From NCBI RefSeq assembly GCF_003966565.1, contig NZ_AP018718.1, forward strand, positions 1,736,001 through 1,800,000: DNA of 64,000 bases, in the 5' to 3' direction. This DNA comes from Sulfuricystis multivorans (lineage in GTDB: Bacteria; Pseudomonadota; Gammaproteobacteria; Burkholderiales; Rhodocyclaceae). A program made the translations under genes and the position numbers. The notes below the pieces were generated by a model, which did no database searches, was not told where the DNA came from, and saw only the letters and a program-made list of their open reading frames with translations. Positions 55,022 through 63,692 of the stretch are shown piece after piece (within the stretch, counting starts at the first letter, position 1; the number at the start of each line of letters is the position of its first letter).

Positions 55022-55593
55022 CCCGCCTCCAGCCCGGCCACATCCTCGTAGAAGTCATCGAGCGAGACCGCGATCGACAACGGCGGGCAGGACAGTGTCA
55101 GCACCTCGTCCTCCTCGAGCGTCCCCGGCCGCCACGGCCCGCCGGCCTCGCGCAGCCAATACTCCACCGCGCGCTGCTCGCTATCGACCAGCAGATAGGC
55201 ATGAAGGCTTGGCAGCGTCCGGTAAGCGAGCCATTTCTCGCGGCGGTCGATCGCCGCCGTCGAAGGCGAGAGCACCTCGACGACGATGCACGGACTACTC
55301 TTGTACTGCGGGTGCGTATCCGTCTCGCACACCAGCATCACGTCCGGGTAATAGAACGCATTGGCCGCCTCGATGCGCAGCTTCATGTCGCTGATGAACA
55401 CCCCGCAGCGCGTGCCACGCGAGGCAAGGCGGAAACGGAAGGCGGCATTCAACGCGATGCGGTTGTGCCGCTCGCCGGCGCCGGCCATCGCGACGATGCG
55501 TCCATCGAGATATTCGTGCTTGATCGGGCTTTCGGCCTCGTGTCTCAGATAGTCTTCCGGGGCGACGGGCAGGATTTCGGCGGCAAGCGGCAT
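55018..55593 (-). CDS. Uma2-family (PD-(D/E)xK-like) protein
   Basis: It has 191 residues: [22 protein letters not shown], then [11 protein letters not shown] and [22 protein letters not shown] carry the D and ExK-type residues of the Uma2 nuclease-like fold. Function in bacteria is not established. A degraded second copy lies directly upstream. Confidence 0.88.
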   Translation of the reverse strand: MPLAAEILPVAPEDYLRHEAESPIKHEYLDGRIVAMAGAGERHNRIALNAAFRFRLASRGTRCGVFISDMKLRIEAANAFYYPDVMLVCETDTHPQYKSSPCIVVEVLSPSTAAIDRREKWLAYRTLPSLHAYLLVDSEQRAVEYWLREAGGPWRPGTLEEDEVLTLSCPPLSIAVSLDDFYEDVAGLEAG

Positions 55594-55753
55594 AGGACGA
55601 CTCCGATTCGAGAAACATCGAGAACACGAACCCTAGCATACCGGATCGCCCTCGTCACCCGCCGCCGCGACGGCCGCGAGCGGTGCCAAGATCGCCCCCT
55701 GCGTCATGTCCCGGCCGCGCTGGCGCGCGCACGCCGCGAGGTTGCGCGGTCGG

Positions 55754-56044
55754 TCATCCTTCCTCCGCCGGCAGCGTGTTCCAGTCGATCGTCACCTCCG
55801 GCACCGCGGCGCTTGCCAACGTGCCGGAAAGCTCGAAGACCTCGTCGCGGCCATAAAGGCCGCCTGCCGCATCGAGCCGATAGACGCTTGCCGCATCGAG
55901 CCGATAGACCATTGATCGAGACCCCACGTAGTGACGCACCGGCGCATGGTAGCGCAGCTTTTCGTCCCTCACCATCCATCCGGCCTGCAAAGCGCGGCTG
56001 GCCCGCCAGATCCCTCTCCCGCTTGGGCAGCTTGGATGTTGCAA
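55754..56044 (-). pseudogene. Uma2 C-terminal remnant
   Basis: The frame ends VYRLDAAGGLYGRDEVFELSG, then TLASAAVPEVTIDWNTLP, the usual Uma2 C-terminus, but its N-terminal 150 residues are gone. VYRLDAA is encoded twice in tandem by a 24-bp duplication near 55871-55910. The stretch 55594-56256 holds nothing else beyond this relic and the porin leader. Confidence 0.55.
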
Positions 56045-56195
56045 AAACCCAACACCTGCGTCGTCAAGAACCCGCCAAAGTGCAATCGTGGCCCAGCTCG
56101 ACGGTGGCTTTGGCGATAATGGCGCCAGCTTCCCGCTTGGGGAGTTCCCGCGGAGTCAGTGGCCGACCACGTGGAGCCATTGGAGCCGTCTGAAA

Positions 56196-56250
56196 CACCT
56201 TTACAACACATCTTTGAAACACCTTTGCAACACCTTCTCAACCAAAGGAG
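56196..56250 (+). promoter_or_regulatory. porin leader with direct repeats and ribosome-binding site
   Basis: GAAACACCTTTACAACA and GAAACACCTTTGCAACA are repeated about 23 bp apart, then AAAGGAG stands six bases before the porin ATG. Confidence 0.5.
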
Positions 56251-56256
56251 ATTCAT

Positions 56257-57366
56257 ATGCAGAAGAAAATCATCGCTCTGGCCGTCGCCGGCCTCGTTTC
56301 CGGCGCGGCGTTCGCTCAGTCGAACGTGACGGTCTATGGCGTCGCCGACGGCTACTATGGCCGCCTCTCCGCCGACGGCATGATGTCCAACAACTACTTC
56401 AACTCCGGCGGTCTGTCCGGCTCCCGCATCGGTCTGCGCGGTTCCGAGGATCTGGGCGGGGGGCTCAAGGCCGTGTTCGAATATGAGCTTGGCTTCAACC
56501 TCGACAATACTGCCAAGGACGCCACTCAAGCCATCAACAAACAAGATACCACTAACGGTGGGAACGGTATCAATGGCACCCGCCAGTCCTATGTCGGTCT
56601 CGGTGGCGGCTTCGGCACCGTCGTTGTCGGCCGCCTGCAGACGCCCGGCTACTACATCGGCAAGTTCGACGCCCTGGCCTCCTCGACGATCAGCCCGCAG
56701 TCCATCCTGTCGGGTAAATCCGGTGCGACGATCGCCCCGAACAACAATGGCCGCGTGAACAATACCATTGCCTATATGTCGCCGAATTTCAACGGCTTCT
56801 CCGCCGTCGTCGCTTTTGGCTCGGGTGAAGAAAACACGCAAGGCGCCGAGAAGGAAAGCGTGCAGGGCCTGGGCCTGAACTATGCGAACGGCCCGCTAGC
56901 CGTCGGCTATGTTTTCCATCATGTCACGAACGTCACGGCTAATAACACAGCCAATGTCGATTTCCCGAACCGCTCCGAGCACATGATCGGCGCGTCCTAC
57001 GACTTCGGTATGGTCAAGGTGCTCGGCTCGTACCAGAACCAGAAGAACTCTGGCGGCGGTCTGACCGATCCGGCCACCAAGCGCGACAACATCTGGCAAC
57101 TTGGCGTGGTCGTGCCGGTCGGCGCAGGCAACGTTCATCTCGCCTATGGCAAGTACAACCTCAAATCCACCGCCGCTTCGGACGATGCCAAGAGCTGGAC
57201 GCTGGCCTATACGCATGGCTTCTCCAAGCGCACCACGGGTTATGCGGGTTACAACTACACCAGCAACGATGGCGACAATCTGACGGGGGGCACCGCGGGC
57301 ATCCTGGCCCCGACCCCTGGCGGCAACAGCAAAGCCTTCGTCGTCGGCGTCCGCCACACCTTCTGA
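56257..57366 (+). CDS. Gram-negative trimeric porin (betaproteobacterial type)
   Basis: A general diffusion porin of 369 residues. The signal peptide MQKKIIALAVAGLVSGAAFA is followed by QSNVTVYGVADGYYG. GSRIGLRGSEDLGGGLKAVFEYE is the family signature. Beta-strands with alternate aromatic residues end in VGVRHTF with a terminal phenylalanine. Codon use is less GC-biased than the neighbours in places. It has its own terminator and no operon partners. Confidence 0.95.
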   Translation: MQKKIIALAVAGLVSGAAFAQSNVTVYGVADGYYGRLSADGMMSNNYFNSGGLSGSRIGLRGSEDLGGGLKAVFEYELGFNLDNTAKDATQAINKQDTTNGGNGINGTRQSYVGLGGGFGTVVVGRLQTPGYYIGKFDALASSTISPQSILSGKSGATIAPNNNGRVNNTIAYMSPNFNGFSAVVAFGSGEENTQGAEKESVQGLGLNYANGPLAVGYVFHHVTNVTANNTANVDFPNRSEHMIGASYDFGMVKVLGSYQNQKNSGGGLTDPATKRDNIWQLGVVVPVGAGNVHLAYGKYNLKSTAASDDAKSWTLAYTHGFSKRTTGYAGYNYTSNDGDNLTGGTAGILAPTPGGNSKAFVVGVRHTF

Positions 57367-57390
57367 TCGATTTCCCTCGATCGAAGCTCG

Positions 57391-57421
57391 AAACAGCCGC
57401 CTCTTGGCGGCTGTTTTTTTT
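57391..57421 (+). terminator. rho-independent terminator of the porin gene
   Basis: AAACAGCCGCC-TCTT-GGCGGCTGTTT, a perfect 11-bp stem, runs into a T-tract of nine. Confidence 0.95.
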
Positions 57422-57634
57422 GCCTCGCTGCCGCAATGCGCCACTAACGCCCATCTGCGGAAGATGAAATTCCCATGCGCAAGAACAAACACCCGCCCAC
57501 ATCCTGTAGGGGCGGGTCTTGTGCCCGCCCTATGGGCGGCTGAACGGGTAGGCACAAGGCTGAGCTTCCCCTGAAATTTCGTCTTCCAGGAGATGGGCTA
57601 TGACGCCCCGGCAAACTGGAAGGAGCGAGGAAGT

Positions 57635-57663
57635 TGAACCCAAATCGTCCATTGGACCGGGCT
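57635..57663. repeat. 29-bp IS-like end, left copy
   Basis: TGAACCCAAATCGTCC followed by ATTGGACCGGGCT. It matches the inverted copy at 60036-60064 at 25 of 29 positions. Confidence 0.6.
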
Positions 57664-57722
57664 GGCTCGGATGAGCGTGAGCAAGCCTTGTCATCCTGGA
57701 CTGCGCAAGTGCTTTCGGTCTG

Positions 57723-57909
57723 CGGGCAGGCCAGCAGGATCAGATAGGGCAGCCAGCCGAGCAAGCCGGACAAGTGCATCCGGTGCTCGAAGGCCAGGAG
57801 CAGAACCGCAAGGAGCGCATAGCCACCGAAGACTCAACGGGAGCGTCGTTTTGTCCTGATGGTTGTCTCGGTGCGCGGAATGGTCATGTGCTTCCATCGA
57901 ATATGCCAA
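57723..57909 (-). pseudogene. frameshifted and truncated DUF2933-like membrane protein gene
   Basis: One frame reads MEAHDHSAHRDNHQDKTTLP and LSLRWL; after one extra base another frame continues ALLAVLLLAFEHRMHLSGLL and GWLPYLILLACP. Together this is the N-terminal His-rich and membrane part of DUF2933 proteins that accompany copper resistance genes. The C-terminal His-rich tail is missing where the left IS-like end begins. The rest of 57422-57999 shows no gene. Confidence 0.6.
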
Positions 57910-57999
57910 GAGTTATGCGTCACTCTTACCTTGCTCGCGACAACCCTATGCCAACATGACCTGGAAGTGACATTCACGTCAGTGGGACTGGGCTATCCC

Positions 58000-58503
58000 T
58001 CAGCGCAACCGCGCCGGCGGATGGTTGCAGCAAGCGCCGCTCATCGGATGCGCCTCGTTTTCGATTTCATTGCCCTCGATGAACTTCCACAGGCTGCGGC
58101 GCCAGCGATGCAAACCGCCGCGGAGAACGAGGCCCGCCCCGGCAACGACGGCTTCGATTTGTGCGAATGTCACCTGGCGCAGGTCATATTCGACAGTGAG
58201 ATCATCCGCCCCCGGAACGGCAGTTGTGACTCCCATCATGCCGAGGAGCATGCCGCACGTGGCACGAAGCGTCTCCTGTTTCGGCGCGATGAAGCGAATC
58301 TTGCGCCGTTTGACGATGGGGACGACATTTTTGACGCCTTCCGGTGAGGTGTAGAGCGATGGATTGGCAATGAAGCGTTCGAGGCATTGCGCCGAACAGA
58401 AATGGAATTCGATCCCTTGCCATGTCGTCGAGTATGGCGATGCGATAACGCCTACAATCATCCCACACACCGGGTCGCGGCTCGTTTCAGGTTTCCTGGT
58501 CAT
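58000..58503 (-). CDS. YHS-domain metal-binding protein with HMA-like C-terminal part
   Basis: It has 167 residues. RDPVCGMIVG (9-18) and FHFCSAQCLERFIANP (33-48) form a YHS/TRASH metal site. Residues about 78-130 (TLRATCGMLLGMMGVTTAV, then VEYDLRQVTFAQIEAVV) resemble an HMA domain without CxxC. The tail carries SGACCNHPP. It probably buffers copper within the Met-rich/DUF411 set. Confidence 0.82.
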   Translation of the reverse strand: MTRKPETSRDPVCGMIVGVIASPYSTTWQGIEFHFCSAQCLERFIANPSLYTSPEGVKNVVPIVKRRKIRFIAPKQETLRATCGMLLGMMGVTTAVPGADDLTVEYDLRQVTFAQIEAVVAGAGLVLRGGLHRWRRSLWKFIEGNEIENEAHPMSGACCNHPPARLR

Positions 58504-58563
58504 GGGTCTCTCCTGTCAAGGTAGCACATGGAGATGCTGAAAATATGTAGCGTGCAGGTAATG

Positions 58564-58587
58564 CGCCGTCCTGCCAGCCCCGACTTT
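58564..58587. repeat. 24-bp dispersed repeat, copy 11 (between Met-rich and YHS genes)
   Basis: Minus strand AAAGTCGGGGCTGGC followed by AGGACGGCG. Intergenic. Confidence 0.75.
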
Positions 58588-58711
58588 CGGGGCATGCGTC
58601 AGATCAGATCGCCTGCATGATCCGCTCCAGTTTCCCGCGCACTATGGCGGCGAGAGGCTCGATGTTCGGGTTGTCAACGAGCTGAAGCACTGCAGCTGTC
58701 CATAAATGTGC

Positions 58712-59281
58712 TCAATTGGCTGGTTTCGTGGGCTCGCCCGGCGGCATGCCCATGCGGCCCTGCATCATCATCTGCATCATGTCCATGCGCTTCTCCATCA
58801 TCTCCATGCGCTTGGACATCATGTCGTCCGGGGCAACCTTGCCTTGCCCCATCATGCCCATGCCGCCACCCATCATGCCCATGCCGCCACCCATCATGCC
58901 CATGCCGCCACCCATCATGCCCATGCCGCCACCCATCATGCCCATGCCGCCACCCGGCATGCCCATGCCCCCCTGCATCATCGGACAACCCATCATGGCC
59001 GATTGCATGCCCCGGGCCATGCCCATGTTCTCCTGCATGGTCTGCATGTGCTCGTCCATGATCTTCTGGCGTTCTTCGGCGGTCTTCGCCTTCGCCAGCC
59101 GTTCGAGTTGGATGCGCATTCGGCCCAGGTTGTCCAGCATCTTCTGCACGGTCTTGCCATCCGGCTGTGCCTGTGCAGTTTGTGCCCCACCGGGTTGCGA
59201 TGGGTGGTGTGCATCATCGGCAAGCGCCGGCATGGCCAAGACGATGGAGGCAGCGATAGCGGAAAGTGTGATCGTTTTCAT
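58712..59281 (-). CDS. periplasmic methionine-rich copper-binding-type protein
   Basis: It has 189 residues from MKTITLSAIAASIVLAMPALA, a signal peptide. A helical region (about 40-90) precedes five near-perfect GGGMGMM repeats (about 115-150) and a C-terminal KRMEMMEKRMDMMQMMMQ. Methionine clusters bind Cu(I) in the periplasm. It lies 23 bases after the DUF411 gene. Confidence 0.87.
   Translation of the reverse strand: MKTITLSAIAASIVLAMPALADDAHHPSQPGGAQTAQAQPDGKTVQKMLDNLGRMRIQLERLAKAKTAEERQKIMDEHMQTMQENMGMARGMQSAMMGCPMMQGGMGMPGGGMGMMGGGMGMMGGGMGMMGGGMGMMGGGMGMMGQGKVAPDDMMSKRMEMMEKRMDMMQMMMQGRMGMPPGEPTKPAN
58849..58964. repeat. 21-bp coding tandem repeat (GGGMGMM), five units
   Basis: Plus strand unit CATCATGCCCATGCCGCCAC plus one base, nearly identical at the DNA level, so expansion is recent or homogenised. 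Confidence 0.92.
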
Positions 59282-59304
59282 GGTGTTGCTCCTTTGCTGA
59301 AGTT

Positions 59305-59742
59305 TCAATGACGGGCGAAGGACGACGTGCTGCCGTCCTGGCGCACGAGGAAGATTTCGTAGGGCTGCTTGCCGGGCATGTCCATGCCGGGCGCGCTTTG
59401 CGGCATACCAGGCGAGACGAGACCCTTCGCCTTCGGCTTTTCTGTCAGCAGGCGCTTGACGTCATCCGCCGGAACGTGGCCCTCGACCAGATAGCCGCCG
59501 ACCTCGGCGGTGTGACAGGAACCCATACCGACTGGCACGCCCAGCCGCTGCTTGTGCGGCGTGACATCGTTCATTTCGTGGGTGACGACCTTAAAGCCGT
59601 TCGCCTTCATGTGCTCCACCCATTTGCCGCAGCAGCCGCAGGTCGGGCTTTTGTATACCTCGACAGTCGGCAGGGAGGCTGCGGCCCAGGCGGCTGGCGT
59701 GAGCAGTGCAAACAGGACGGCGGCGCGGATTGCTGGTTTCAT
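59305..59742 (-). CDS. DUF411 periplasmic metal-binding protein
   Basis: It has 145 residues with a signal peptide (AAWAAA). VYKSPTCGCCGKWVEHMKANGF (29-50) is the DUF411 cysteine motif, and PVGMGSCHTAEVGGYLVEGH follows. The C-terminus has an additional MPQSAPGMDMPGKQPYE Met-rich segment. It opens the DUF411-Met-rich-YHS operon and has a CopR/CusR-like box 68 bp upstream. Confidence 0.92.
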   Translation of the reverse strand: MKPAIRAAVLFALLTPAAWAAASLPTVEVYKSPTCGCCGKWVEHMKANGFKVVTHEMNDVTPHKQRLGVPVGMGSCHTAEVGGYLVEGHVPADDVKRLLTEKPKAKGLVSPGMPQSAPGMDMPGKQPYEIFLVRQDGSTSSFARH

Positions 59743-59809
59743 GAGAGACTCCTTTCTGATTCGATGAATCCAGTATGAAGTACAAACACCTACGCCAGTC
59801 TGACCGCAA

Positions 59810-59827
59810 GATTACATTGCTGTCATC
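59810..59827 (-). promoter_or_regulatory. CopR/CusR-like box upstream of the DUF411 gene
   Basis: GATTACA-TTGC-TGTCATC is an inverted repeat with one mismatch and the four-base spacing of the ATGACA-N4-TGTCAT box of copper-sensing CopR/CusR regulators. No copRS gene is in the window. Confidence 0.45.
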
Positions 59828-59852
59828 TGCGCATTGCGAGGTGCCAAGGTCG

Positions 59853-60064
59853 TTCAACCCAGATTGTCCATTGGAACGCGAGCGGGTATCGAAAGCGAGG
59901 GCGAGCAGGTTTGGGTCTCCGCGACGAGCCAATAACAGTGTCTGGCGATACGCGGGGGCGCAAAGATGCCGCCCGCAGACCGAAAACCGCCGCGTAGGGC
60001 GTTGAAATGATCGTATCGGATGTTCATGACGAATCAGCCCGGTCTAATGGATAATCTGGGTTCA
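59853..60064. mobile_element. IS-like relic with inverted ends
   Basis: TTCAACCCAGATTGTCC (from 59853) and, inverted, the 29-bp end at 60036-60064 (AGCCCGGTCTAATGG followed by ATAATCTGGGTTCA). No transposase frame survives between them. The right end runs to the TGA stop of the gene at 60062, so insertion affected that gene's end. 59743-60061 holds no gene. Confidence 0.5.
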
Positions 60065-60538
60065 ATGCATCATGTGCCCGGAGTGGCCGTCTTGCGCCAT
60101 GGCCGCAGCTTTCGCCAACGGCGTAAAGCGCGCCTGCTCGGCGGCTTTCCCGGGCAGCGTGATCGACACCACCGCCTTCATGTCGGGCGTCGAGGCATAC
60201 ACCCCCGATCCCTTGAGCCGATTGTCGCCATCCGGAGCCAGATCGACCGTGGTCTTGGCCTTGCCAGACAGAATGGTCACCGTACCTTTGGCGCCCGTCG
60301 TCGGCACCTTGGTGCCGGCGTGGTCGGTGACATAGACAATCACGGGGTTGTCTTTCGCCTCTTTGCTGTCTTTGGCCACGACCAGTTCGAAGTGGTAAAT
60401 GCCCGCCATGCGCAGTTGACCGCCGTGGGGCGCGGCCTGCGTGTCCAGGTATTCGTCGGAATGCGCCAGGGCAGCGCTGGTGGAAAGGGAAAACAGGCTG
60501 GCAGCAGCGGCGACAGTGATCAGGGTCTTGCGAAACAT
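60062..60538 (-). CDS. periplasmic His-rich protein linked to the Cus efflux system
   Basis: It has 158 residues. A signal peptide MFRKTLITVAAAASLFSLST precedes AHSDEYLDTQAAPHGGQLRM. The middle is a beta-rich domain (YHFELVVAKDS, VIVYVTDHAGTKVPTTGA). The end is GHSGHMMH. His and Met at both ends suggest copper binding. It lies 35 bases after cusA. Its stop codon sits inside the IS-like end, so the last residues may differ from the ancestral protein. Confidence 0.75.
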   Translation of the reverse strand: MFRKTLITVAAAASLFSLSTSAALAHSDEYLDTQAAPHGGQLRMAGIYHFELVVAKDSKEAKDNPVIVYVTDHAGTKVPTTGAKGTVTILSGKAKTTVDLAPDGDNRLKGSGVYASTPDMKAVVSITLPGKAAEQARFTPLAKAAAMAQDGHSGHMMH

Positions 60539-60573
60539 CTTGGTTCTCCTGGGTCGTTGTGAAGTGGGTCGGA

Positions 60574-63500
60574 TCAGAAGCTGTCCCGGCCATGCTCGGC
60601 GAGCAGTCGCTTGAGCGGCTTCTCGCCCCAGAGCCAGAACATCAGCGGCGTCAGCACGGTGTCGAGCAGGGTGGAGCTCACCAGGCCGCCAAAGATGACG
60701 ACGGCGACCGGATGCAGCACCTCCTTGCCCGGCGCATCGGCCGCGAGCAGCAGGGGCAGCAGCGCGAAGGCCGCGACCAGCGCGGTCATCAATACCGGCG
60801 TCAGGCGTTCGAGCGAGCCGCGCACGATCATGTGCTGGCCGAAGCTCTCGCCCTCGAAGGCGCACAGGTTGATGTAGTGACTGATCTTGAGAATGCCGTT
60901 GCGCGTGGCGATGCCGGTCAAGGTAATGAATCCCACCAGCGCGGCGACCGACAGCGGCTGGCCGGAAATCCACAGCGCGATCACGCTCCCCACCAGGGCC
61001 AGGGGAATGTTGCCCATGATGATGAAAGTCAGCGTCGCCGAACGGTAGCGGCTGTAGAGCACCATGAAGATCATCGTCAGCGAAATCAGGGCCAGCAGGG
61101 TGATCAGCCGGGCTGCCTGCTCCTGCGCCTGGAACTGGCCCTCGAGCGCCGTGAAGTAGCCTTCCGGCAGCGGGTTGGCTGCCAGTTCGGCGCGAATGTC
61201 GGCGATCACCTGCGCCATGTCCCGGCCGTTGGTATTGGCTGAAAGCACGATGCGCCGGCGCGAGTTCTCGCGGCTGATCTGATTGGGCCCGTCGCTCTCC
61301 TCGACGCGGGCGATCTTTGACAGCGGCACGAAGCCGTTGGGCGTTTCGATCATCAAGTTCGCCAGCGCCTGCGGCCCGCGGGCGTCTTCCGGCAGGCGCA
61401 CCAGCAGGTCGAAGCGGCGGTTGCCCTCGACGATCTGGGTGATGCGCTCGCCCGCGACCATCTGTTCCAGGCTGCGCAGCAGATTGCCCGGCGCGACGCC
61501 GTAACGTGCAGCCTCGGTATAGTCGAGATGGATCTTGATCTGCGGGATCAGCACCTGCTTCTCGATTTGCAGATCGGTGATGCCGGGAATCTTCGCCAGC
61601 CGTTCCCGCAAGCCACCCGCCAGACCGCGCAGGGTGTCCAGGTCGTCGCCGTAGATCTTCAGGGCGATCTGAGCGCGCACGCCGGAGAGCAGATGATCGA
61701 GACGGTGCGAGATCGGCTGGCCGACGCTGGAGACGGCCGGCAGGGTGGCCAGGCGGCTACGGATGTCGGCGATGACGGCCTCACGGCTGCGCTCCGACGT
61801 CTTGAGGTCGACTTCCATCTCGGTGTAATGCACGCCTTCGGCGTGTTCGTCCAGTTCGGCGCGACCGGTGCGCCGGCCGACCTGGGTCACCTCGGGCACC
61901 TGCAGGACGAGTTCCTCGGCCAGGGTGCCGATGCGATTCGATTCGGCCAGCGAGGTGCCGGGATTGAGCAGCACGTTCACGGTAAGCGTGCCTTCGTTGA
62001 ACGGGGGCAGGAAGGAGCGCGAAAAGAACGGCACGCTGGCGCCGACCAGCAGGACCGCGACCAGCGCGACGGCCAGCAGGGTGCGCGCATGGGCGAACGA
62101 CCAGTGCAGCAGGCGCGCGTCCTGACGCTTGAGCCAGATCACCAGCGGGCTATCGCCCGCGTGCAGCTGCTTCATCCGGGGCAGCAGGTAATAGGCCATC
62201 ACCGGGGTCAGCGTCACCGAGACGATCATGCTGGCGAGGATCGAAACGATGTAGGCGACGCCCAGCGGCGTAAACAACCGACCCTCGATGCCGGGCAGCA
62301 CGAACAGCGGCACGAATACCAGGACGATGATCACCGTCGCATAGACGATCGCGGAGCGCACTTCCAGCGTCGCCGCTGCGATCACCTCGATCACCGGCCG
62401 TGGCGAAGATCCGGCTCGATTGATCTTGAGGCGGCGCAACACGTTCTCGACGCCGACCACCGCATCGTCGACCAGTTCACCGATGGCGATCGCCAGCCCG
62501 CCCAGCGTCATGGTGTTGATCGACAGGCCGAAGTAACGGAACACCAAGGCCGTTACCAGCAGGGAGACGGGAATCGCCATCAGCGAGATCACCGTGGTCC
62601 GCACGTTGAGCAGGAACAGGAAGAGGATCACCGCGACCATCAACGCACCGTCGCGCAAGGCCTCCTCGACGTTGGTCACCGAGTGCTCGATGAAATCGGC
62701 CTGTTTGAACAGGAAGGCGGGCGCGGCCACGCCCGGCGGCCGGCTCTTCGCCAGTTCGTCCACCGCCTTCTCGACCTCGCGGGTCAGGGTCACGCTGTCG
62801 GCAGACGGTTGCTTCTGCACCGACAGGATCACGGCCGGCTTGCCCTGGTAGCTACCGTCGCCGCGCTTGATGGCGGACGCGAGGCGAACATCGGCCAGCT
62901 GCTTGAGCAGCACCGGCTGACCGTTCTTGACGGCCACGACCAAGTTTTGCAGGTCCTCGATGCGACTGGTGCGGCCGATGGCGCGGATGAGGAATTCGCG
63001 CCCCTGCGCTTCGAGAAAGCCACCGCTGGTGTTGGCGCCGAAATCGCGTAGCGCCGCGTCGAGCTTCTCGCGCTCGATGCCGAGGGCTTGCAATTGGGCC
63101 GGCTTCGGCTCGACGCGATATTGCCTGACCTCGCCGCCGATCGGGATCACCTGGGCGATACCCGGAATGGTCAACAGACGCGGCCGCATCACCCAGTCGG
63201 CATACTCGCGCACCGCCATCGGACTGGCCCTGTCCGGGCCGGCAGCGGTATCGATAGGCAGGGCGATCAGCAGGATTTCGCCCATGATCGATGAGATCGG
63301 CCCCATTTGCGGAACAATGCCCGGCGGCAACTGTTCGCGCACCAGATTGAGCCGTTCGGAGATCTGCTGACGGTTGCGGTAGATGTCGGAACCCCACTCG
63401 AACTCGACATACACAACCGACAAGCCGATGCCGGAGACCGAGCGCACACGGGTAACTCCCGGCATGCCGTTCATGGCCGATTCGATCGGGAAGGTGACGA

Positions 63501-63690
63501 GCTGTTCGACCTCTTCCGGCGCCATGCCGCCGGCTTCGGTCATCAGGGTCACCGTCGGTTTGTTCAGGTCGGGAAAGACATCGACCGGTACCTGGCGCAG
63601 GGTCAGCGCGCCGTAGATCATCAGCAGCAGCGCGACGCCCAGCACCAAGAGTCGCTGCTTAAGGCAGGCGCGAATGATGAAATCGAACAT
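60574..63690 (-). CDS. cusA: RND efflux transporter CusA/CzcA family
   Basis: The inner-membrane proton-driven pump of a tripartite metal exporter; 1038 residues. Twelve spans flank two large periplasmic loops. Signatures: [24 protein letters not shown] at the N-terminus, and [26 protein letters not shown] with the essential acidic residues in TM4. The length and DD in TM4 fit heavy-metal efflux; Cu/Ag is preferred from the neighbours but Zn/Co/Cd cannot be excluded. The start lies two bases from cusB. Confidence 0.93.
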   Translation of the reverse strand: MFDFIIRACLKQRLLVLGVALLLMIYGALTLRQVPVDVFPDLNKPTVTLMTEAGGMAPEEVEQLVTFPIESAMNGMPGVTRVRSVSGIGLSVVYVEFEWGSDIYRNRQQISERLNLVREQLPPGIVPQMGPISSIMGEILLIALPIDTAAGPDRASPMAVREYADWVMRPRLLTIPGIAQVIPIGGEVRQYRVEPKPAQLQALGIEREKLDAALRDFGANTSGGFLEAQGREFLIRAIGRTSRIEDLQNLVVAVKNGQPVLLKQLADVRLASAIKRGDGSYQGKPAVILSVQKQPSADSVTLTREVEKAVDELAKSRPPGVAAPAFLFKQADFIEHSVTNVEEALRDGALMVAVILFLFLLNVRTTVISLMAIPVSLLVTALVFRYFGLSINTMTLGGLAIAIGELVDDAVVGVENVLRRLKINRAGSSPRPVIEVIAAATLEVRSAIVYATVIIVLVFVPLFVLPGIEGRLFTPLGVAYIVSILASMIVSVTLTPVMAYYLLPRMKQLHAGDSPLVIWLKRQDARLLHWSFAHARTLLAVALVAVLLVGASVPFFSRSFLPPFNEGTLTVNVLLNPGTSLAESNRIGTLAEELVLQVPEVTQVGRRTGRAELDEHAEGVHYTEMEVDLKTSERSREAVIADIRSRLATLPAVSSVGQPISHRLDHLLSGVRAQIALKIYGDDLDTLRGLAGGLRERLAKIPGITDLQIEKQVLIPQIKIHLDYTEAARYGVAPGNLLRSLEQMVAGERITQIVEGNRRFDLLVRLPEDARGPQALANLMIETPNGFVPLSKIARVEESDGPNQISRENSRRRIVLSANTNGRDMAQVIADIRAELAANPLPEGYFTALEGQFQAQEQAARLITLLALISLTMIFMVLYSRYRSATLTFIIMGNIPLALVGSVIALWISGQPLSVAALVGFITLTGIATRNGILKISHYINLCAFEGESFGQHMIVRGSLERLTPVLMTALVAAFALLPLLLAADAPGKEVLHPVAVVIFGGLVSSTLLDTVLTPLMFWLWGEKPLKRLLAEHGRDSF

Positions 63691-63692
63691 GA

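Noticed and set aside
58849-58964. 21-bp tandem units as a CRISPR or VNTR outside genes
   Set aside because: Units are contiguous, in frame and encode GGGMGMM inside a secreted protein.
59775-60005. Frame beginning MKYKHLRQSDRK as an IS30-type transposase N-terminus
   Set aside because: The similarity is limited to a few residues and no helix-turn-helix or DDE region follows; the CopR-like box occupies the same bases.
61528-63051. A 507-codon plus-strand frame inside cusA
   Set aside because: Antisense to a complete RND pump with all motifs; composition is typical of a shadow frame (rich in H, R, D, Q).
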